Shown piece after piece: positions 6,201 through 9,408 of a stretch of 9,408 bases of DNA; position 1 is the first letter of the stretch; each line of letters begins with the position of its first letter. The stretch is taken from positions 1-9,408 of the forward strand of contig DKYC01000170.1 in assembly GCA_002492295.1 (NCBI GenBank), read 5' to 3'. The notes under the pieces are model-generated. The model searched no databases and had not been told where the DNA came from. It saw only the letters and a program-made list of their open reading frames with translations. The stretch is from Lachnospiraceae bacterium UBA7110 (GTDB lineage: Bacteria; Bacillota; Clostridia; Lachnospirales; Lachnospiraceae). The translations under genes and the position numbers were made by a program.

Positions 6201-7911
6201 CCCACGGCTGCAAGGCAATCTCTTCACCCGCATAATAAACATTTGTTGCAAGCCAAGAAGTATCAGAAAGATAAATCATCGCATTTGCCAGAAAAATCGG
6301 GAACTCCGCACGCAGCGGAAAGTCGGATTCCCGCACGTCAAACCCGACGACAATCTCTTTCCTTCCGTCCCGCTCGCCGTAATAGCCGACACACTTCCCG
6401 TCATACTCCAAAAAGCTCTGCGCCCCCTCCGGCAGCGCAAAGCAGTACGCCGTGTTCACACCAACCGTAAAACCCGAAAGTCCCGCCGTCAAATCACAGT
6501 CCGTCATGTCAAGCACCACGTTTTCCAACGTTTCAATCGGTTCTGCACCGCCGTCGCCGAAAATCAGACGATTGCCCGCACTATTTTGCGGCGTCTGTCC
6601 TGCGTCGTAAATCACCACATTATAACCCATTTCCTTGAGCGGCGTCCGTTTCCATGTGTTCAGTGCATCCTGCTCATTGTCCACCGCGTCCGTTTGGGAC
6701 TTCGTAATCGCATCGCCTGTCACGGCATAATATGCTTTCTCCAAAAACGTATTGCCGTCCCCAACAAGCAGTCCCCGAATTTTATTCTGACGGCTCTTAA
6801 CCGCCCGCGAAACATTGTCCGCTGCAAGGCTGTCCCCCGCCGCACCGTCAAACGAAACATTGTCAAGACGCGACATCAGCGTATTTCCCTGCCAGTCCAC
6901 CGCCTCAAACAGGCACGACGCGTTCTCCGACGGCGCAAGGCGCATTTGCTGCAGCGCAATCAACGCATCTTCTCCGTCATACAATCCAATGTCAAACGAT
7001 GACGACACATCACTGTAATTCGTCACGCTCACAATCACATCGTACGTTCCGTCTTCCCGCTCGGTAAGCACCGTGTACTCATTTGCCACATTGGAAACGG
7101 CATCTCCCACGACATAAAGCTGCTTTTCAGAACCACCGCGCAGCTGTGCAAATTCCGCCGCTCCGCTGCCGTCCGTATAGACAAGCAAATCTGCCGCATT
7201 CTCTGCCGTATCACCCACAAGCGTATCCAAAATTCCCTGTGCCTGCGTAAGACTGCCGCCAGCGTCACTGCACTCTATGCCGCGCAGCGTCTGTAGCAGG
7301 CTCTGCGTATCCGTCATATCCACCGCCAAAAGCTTTACGCCGACCGCATCAACCGTCACGATGCAGAACTGCGTATCCTGCGAGGTCTGCACCGTATCAC
7401 ACATCAGTTCTATTGCCTCCACAAGACGGCTCTTTCCTTGGCTATTGCCATAATGTCCGATATGCTGCATGCTCGCGCTCGTATCGACCAGCAGAATTTT
7501 CCTTCCCCCGCCATGATTGTTCACACGGATAAACGGCGACATCAGCGCAATCACTAGCAGCGCGATTATCAAAATCTGCAAATACATTAAAATATTGTGG
7601 ACAAATTTCTCAAAAAACGTCCGTGACTGCTCGTTTTTGAGCAGCTTCTTCCAAAGCAGATTAGAGGAAACCCGATAATCCACGCCCTTTGGCTTTAACA
7701 AATATAGCAAAATAATGATTGGAACCACCGCAAGAAAAAACAGCGGCCATAAACTCTCAAATTGCAACAGTTCAGATATGCTCACTGTTGCGGGCAAAAA
7801 TCCATGCATAATCGCCTTTGGCGATGGATTTTTGCCAAAAACCACTACACTTTCGCACGGTATTTGCAGCAAAGTGCAAATACCTGTCTGAACAACTTTC
7901 TCAACCATCAT
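3223..7911 (-). CDS. Giant membrane protein: BatA-type VWA protein joined to a VWA / GATase-like / VWA protein
   Basis: A protein of 1,562 residues. Residues 1-50 are an atypical extension. Residues 51-127 form a BatA-type N-terminal domain with helices at about 55-73 and 105-126 and the motif LLYLLKPKGVDYRVSSNLLW between them. VWA domain 1 (138-270) has MIDAS residues DTSAS (143-147), T222 and D247. A third helix lies at about 634-654, a basic loop, then a fourth at 668-688. VWA 2 (about 698-820) has DLSNS (703-707), T765 and D791. A glutamine-amidotransferase-like segment spans about 926-1035 (PKILVISGRD; CGGEDSFALGGYRDT). VWA 3 (1042-1215) has DRSGS (1048-1052), T1122/T1123 and D1150. A fifth helix lies at about 1456-1473, followed by a lysine-rich tail. 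Basic loops at 74-104, 655-667 and after 1476 place all VWA domains outside. The ATG at 7911 overlaps the DUF58 gene by 11 nt and has AAGGA 6 nt upstream. A TTG at 7767 may be the ancestral start. VWA domains with MIDAS bind partners through a metal ion; the partner is unknown. Confidence 0.9.
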   Translation of the reverse strand: MMVEKVVQTGICTLLQIPCESVVVFGKNPSPKAIMHGFLPATVSISELLQFESLWPLFFLAVVPIIILLYLLKPKGVDYRVSSNLLWKKLLKNEQSRTFFEKFVHNILMYLQILIIALLVIALMSPFIRVNNHGGGRKILLVDTSASMQHIGHYGNSQGKSRLVEAIELMCDTVQTSQDTQFCIVTVDAVGVKLLAVDMTDTQSLLQTLRGIECSDAGGSLTQAQGILDTLVGDTAENAADLLVYTDGSGAAEFAQLRGGSEKQLYVVGDAVSNVANEYTVLTEREDGTYDVIVSVTNYSDVSSSFDIGLYDGEDALIALQQMRLAPSENASCLFEAVDWQGNTLMSRLDNVSFDGAAGDSLAADNVSRAVKSRQNKIRGLLVGDGNTFLEKAYYAVTGDAITKSQTDAVDNEQDALNTWKRTPLKEMGYNVVIYDAGQTPQNSAGNRLIFGDGGAEPIETLENVVLDMTDCDLTAGLSGFTVGVNTAYCFALPEGAQSFLEYDGKCVGYYGERDGRKEIVVGFDVRESDFPLRAEFPIFLANAMIYLSDTSWLATNVYYAGEEIALQPWAELDRTQFESCPGKAGLYSLGNEEYQESYVVRFQTATESDGRVTAGSVGGSGEVRLQKVKQTLRNLFLLLAILLLAVEWIVYVRQMGYRGKFYRGKIFYLAVRGVVLLCVLLALFGITLRRGSSQTATVFVVDLSNSNAEHLEGMERYLQETVSKMPAGNVYGIVTFGKNTLVEQFLTDGTHYGGLMTLPEKAATNFEDAISKALTLLSGDYRKRLVVLTDGKETRGDIQNMAQALTASQAEFLTLLYENEETPDAYIENVMLPSYLHPNDKYSITVLVESNYDTDAVIALYNGSNQTAANSVHLNKGSNRFAFSAQVEDGIQSGAMENLRVRVLAEGDTCPENDTFSAYSVVEAAPKILVISGRDTNVSGFASVLGAAGCDYSVVSALNAPDSINAMLDYKSIILVDTYIDDLPVGFLENLETYVKDYGCGFVCCGGEDSFALGGYRDTAIETVLPVDMQLRSANEVPSMAMVMVIDRSGSMSSALDGSGITNLDIAIRAATVAADNLRDSDYVGVLTFDDQYTWQVELRTADDKSAVKESIKQIAEGGGTTIKPALAEACKALADCDASVKHVVLLTDGMGETDNYADVVSDYTANGITLSTVAVGDGSDTRLLKKLADDCGGRYYYSDISTDIPRIFAQEVFLGGDSYIQNGVIALAVRGGHELTRGLFADGWPALYGYIASTPKTASNPVIVSAEKEDPILTVWQYGLGRTAAWNSDVTGQWSGAFAGRDDYVQLWKRIVDYSTGNANMGEDSVNVVTAGEQTEVAYQTGDYGSGTEILVTVIGPDGESSEEKLHATAPGKYAAKIPTPQTGLYHFNIRRTEGGEIQSYMTTAAAVQFSDEYKFDVSAAPYLRFAKQYGKVITEQDNVWTRITAQSKERYPLTNWLLAFAICLFLADVAMRRFQYVPKLGGVTGRRKTKAANDIGVGDVVAPEATAVHAGQAVEPETQDDSKGAPKKEKRQKQTKKAKQFEQVLDTSQLLKKKDERKV
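5903..5920. repeat. Inverted repeat at the junction of the two halves of the giant protein
   Basis: AGGTAAAAAATTTTACCT has perfect 8-nt arms around a central AA. It falls in the basic loop between the third and fourth membrane helices, where the BatA-like half ends and the second VWA protein begins. It may be a remnant of an old intergenic region, or simply a result of coding for Gly-Lys-Ile-Phe-Tyr-Leu. Confidence 0.4.
7764..7893. repeat. Palindrome-rich block, possible small mobile repeat or structured mRNA segment
   Basis: In about 130 bp there are five perfect inverted repeats. GTTCAGA/TCTGAAC (7770-7776 and 7887-7893) bracket the block. GGTATTTGCA/TGCAAATACC (7859-7868 and 7875-7884) has a 6-nt loop. 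GGCAAAAATCCAT/ATGGATTTTTGCC (7793-7805 and 7824-7836) encloses a smaller hairpin, ATCGCC-TTT-GGCGAT (7811-7825). GCAACAGT/ACTGTTGC (7764-7771 and 7784-7791) competes with the outer pair. The block lies wholly inside the reading frame of the giant VWA gene, in the residues that precede its recognisable domain. As RNA it could fold as a closing helix with two arms. The inverted repeats are certain; their nature as an element or RNA is inference. Confidence 0.75.
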
Positions 7912-8806
7912 ATAACATCCTTAAATCCTCAAAAATCAGTCGGTAAATGTCCTGCTCCGTACTGCACACCGCATAAAACGCCCCGTTTTTGGCACACGCG
8001 CGCTCAAGCTGCCCCAAAAACTCCCCAAGCGCCTTCTCATACACCCGAATGCTCGCCGCGTCCACTGTCAGACGCAAGGTACTCTCATCTTCCATATCAA
8101 TGAAATTCTTCGTACCTATCAGGTTTCCCGTCATGTTTACTGAAAGCTCCTCACCTGCAAGAGTATGCAGCAGCACGCTCTTTTGCCGCCTGTACGCCAA
8201 AAAACGCAGCAGCTTTGTCACCGCAGATTCGGTTGATTCCGCGTCGTCCTGCACAAACTCCTCCTGCAGAAAATCGCTGATAATCACGGTAATCCCCGTT
8301 CCCTTTGCCGGGAGCTGCCTGACCGCCGCACTGATGTCTGTTGTCCCGTCAAAGGTACACTGCGAAAGCCACTCCACAAGACGCGGCAGCGCCCTTTTTC
8401 CGCCGCCCGCCATAAATGGCTGCTGCATATTCTTCATGTCATAAACCAGCACGCGGTCCATGTTGTTCAGTCCCAGATACGCAAGCGCCGCCGCAAGCGT
8501 GCAGGCAAGCTCGCCCTTTTTTTTCGTACCATAATCCATTGAGGCGCTTGTGTCAATTAAAATCGAAACGACCGCCTCTTTTTCTTCCATATATTCTTTC
8601 ACATAAAGCCTGTCCAGCCGCCCGTAGGCGTTCCAGTCGATACGCCGGATATCGTCGCCTGCCATATACTCCCGAAAATCCGAAAATTCCATCGAAGTGC
8701 CTTTTTGCATGGACTTGCGGTTTCCCGTGAGGTTCATCGAGGTCCTCTGCCCCATCGACAGGTGCAGACGCGACAGCTTGTCGAAAAACGCGGTGTCGAG
8801 TTTCAT
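7901..8806 (-). CDS. DUF58 family protein (cytoplasmic VWA-like partner of MoxR/VWA modules)
   Basis: A 301-residue soluble protein. The DUF58 signature is clear at residues 40-75: EFSDFREYMAGDDIRRIDW, then GRLDRLYVKEYMEEKEA. It runs into a VWA-like fold with the MIDAS loop DTSAS at 85-89 (SILIDTSASMDYG), followed by a second strand with VIISDF. There is no signal peptide or membrane helix. DUF58 proteins are usually encoded between a MoxR-type AAA ATPase and membrane VWA proteins, and such modules are proposed to act in protein assembly, metal insertion or stress tolerance. Here the membrane VWA gene follows with an 11-nt overlap, so translation is coupled, while no MoxR gene is seen. The start at 8806 fits the family N-terminus (MKLDTAFFDKLSRL). 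Its ribosome-binding site AAGGA (8819-8823) is 12 nt away, rather far, which may mean moderate translation. Confidence 0.9.
   Translation of the reverse strand: MKLDTAFFDKLSRLHLSMGQRTSMNLTGNRKSMQKGTSMEFSDFREYMAGDDIRRIDWNAYGRLDRLYVKEYMEEKEAVVSILIDTSASMDYGTKKKGELACTLAAALAYLGLNNMDRVLVYDMKNMQQPFMAGGGKRALPRLVEWLSQCTFDGTTDISAAVRQLPAKGTGITVIISDFLQEEFVQDDAESTESAVTKLLRFLAYRRQKSVLLHTLAGEELSVNMTGNLIGTKNFIDMEDESTLRLTVDAASIRVYEKALGEFLGQLERACAKNGAFYAVCSTEQDIYRLIFEDLRMLYDG
7918..7922 (-). promoter_or_regulatory. Ribosome-binding site of the giant VWA gene, inside the DUF58 coding end
   Basis: On the - strand AAGGA lies 6 nt before the ATG at 7911 and 9 nt before the ATG at 7908. No comparably good site precedes the ATG at 7809 or the TTG at 7767. 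Translation therefore most likely begins before the palindromic block and reads through it. Confidence 0.6.
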
Positions 8807-8963
8807 AATTATTTACCGTCCTTACTAAATTCTGAATTTTCCTATATACTAAACTACTCGTTACTTCCATGTCTTTATACATCATATCATAAACAAGAAT
8901 AGCGTGGGGGATTTTTATAAATATTATCTGTCTTGATTAAGAAAACATCTTTTGAATTCTTGT
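8807..8963. other. Spacer between the XRE gene and the DUF58 gene
   Basis: This AT-rich spacer probably holds the promoter of the DUF58/VWA operon, but no strong one is visible. The best - strand candidate is AAGACA (8870-8875) with TAGTAT (8846-8851) at 18 nt spacing, four of six matches each, which would start transcription about 33 nt before the ATG. There is no hairpin with a U-run after the XRE gene, so readthrough from it is possible. Confidence 0.35.
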
Positions 8964-9392
8964 CTATTTTCTATGGTTCCTTTTCAGTTTTATCTTTAGA
9001 ATTTCCAATATTTCCTCCTGATCATATGTTGATATATTATTAAAATAGTATATCAATTCCTTTTCTTTATGGTTTAAGTAACGTAATTTTTTATAATTTT
9101 CCTGTTCACTGGAATATTCCAAAAAATCATCAAAATCGTTTGGTGAATTATCGGAAATGCTTGCATCGGCAAGATTGACTGGCTGAAGAGATAATTCAAT
9201 AATCTTATTTGGGTGAATGCTATATAAGTTAGCAATTTTGTAGCAAGTGTCATTTGTTGGAACTGCTCTTCCCGTCTCGTAATGTGAATAGGCCTGTCTT
9301 GATATACACAAATAGGACGCAACAAATTCCTGCGTATAATTGCGAGATTTTCTTAAATTCTTCAAATATTTTCCCAAAGTCGTATCAGCCAT
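8964..9392 (-). CDS. XRE-family (Cro/C1-type HTH) transcriptional regulator
   Basis: A 142-residue protein. Residues 6-62 form a classic HTH_3 domain: LGKYLKNLRKSRNYTQEFVA, then YLCISRQAYSHYETGRAVPT, then CYKIANLYSIHPNKII. The second helix-turn-helix half (SRQAYSHYETG) is the DNA-reading helix of this family. The remaining 80 residues are acidic and then helical (LNHKEKELIYYFNNISTYDQEEILEIL), a C-terminal region often seen in Firmicutes XRE regulators and probably a dimerisation segment. There is no peptidase or membrane domain. GAGGTG (9401-9406) lies 8 nt before the ATG; an AAGGA directly abutting the ATG is too close to serve. It precedes the DUF58/VWA operon on the same strand by 157 nt and could regulate it, or may be an unrelated neighbour. 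Its target is unknown. Confidence 0.88.
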   Translation of the reverse strand: MADTTLGKYLKNLRKSRNYTQEFVASYLCISRQAYSHYETGRAVPTNDTCYKIANLYSIHPNKIIELSLQPVNLADASISDNSPNDFDDFLEYSSEQENYKKLRYLNHKEKELIYYFNNISTYDQEEILEILKIKLKRNHRK

Positions 9393-9408
9393 TCCTTTTT
9401 CACCTCAA

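Noticed and set aside
5988..6470. Long + strand open frame rich in Pro, Ser and Arg
   Set aside because: It lies antisense to the giant VWA gene. GC-biased coding sequence often leaves such frames open on the opposite strand. The same applies to those at 3565-3963, 6586-7002 and 7762-8103.
7764..7893. CRISPR-like or known riboswitch structure
   Set aside because: The inverted repeats are all different from one another, with no direct repeat and spacer pattern, and the block lies inside a coding frame. No known riboswitch core was recognised.
7989..8444. + strand open frame opposite DUF58
   Set aside because: DUF58 motifs are unambiguous on the - strand, and the + strand frame is serine/arginine-rich with no ribosome-binding site.
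8553..8885. - strand open frame starting upstream of DUF58
   Set aside because: It overlaps the conserved start of DUF58 in another phase and has no family features.

Overview
The window looks like a chromosomal segment of a low-to-mid GC Firmicute, probably in the Clostridia (Lachnospiraceae-like). This is inferred from purine-rich Shine-Dalgarno sites before almost every gene, AT-rich spacers and the mix of families. No rRNA or marker gene is present to fix the taxon. No tRNA, rRNA, CRISPR array, transposase or integrase was seen.

Left part (1-3222, AT-rich). The 3' end of a TetR-type regulator enters from the left edge and is coupled to an iron-sulfur flavoprotein-type NAD(P)H/FMN reductase. 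Next come an overlapping UPF0175 antitoxin / DUF3368 PIN toxin pair and a small protein that may be a restriction-endonuclease-fold nuclease, all on the + strand. Facing them on the - strand is a Uma2-family (DUF820) putative endonuclease. It has its own promoter and a leader of about 150 nt containing what looks like a short broken reading frame.

Central part (3223-8806, visibly more GC-rich, - strand). A two-gene operon reads leftward: a cytoplasmic DUF58 protein, then a membrane protein of about 1,560 residues. The large protein appears to join two proteins end to end. The first is a BatA-type protein (two N-terminal membrane helices, VWA domain, C-terminal helix). The second is a larger VWA / glutamine-amidotransferase-like / VWA protein with its own flanking helices. 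All three VWA domains keep a complete metal-ion (MIDAS) signature. Charge distribution puts all three outside the membrane, with DUF58 inside. This resembles the MoxR-DUF58-VWA modules found in many bacteria, but the MoxR ATPase is not in the window.

The start of the large gene holds a dense cluster of perfect inverted repeats (about 7764-7893). They lie between its ribosome-binding site and the point where similarity to the BatA family would be expected to begin. The cluster looks like a small palindromic element or structured mRNA segment absorbed into the reading frame, and it is the most unusual structure in the window.

Right part (8807-9408, AT-rich). A short spacer and then a complete XRE-family regulator on the - strand, upstream of and co-directional with the DUF58/VWA operon.
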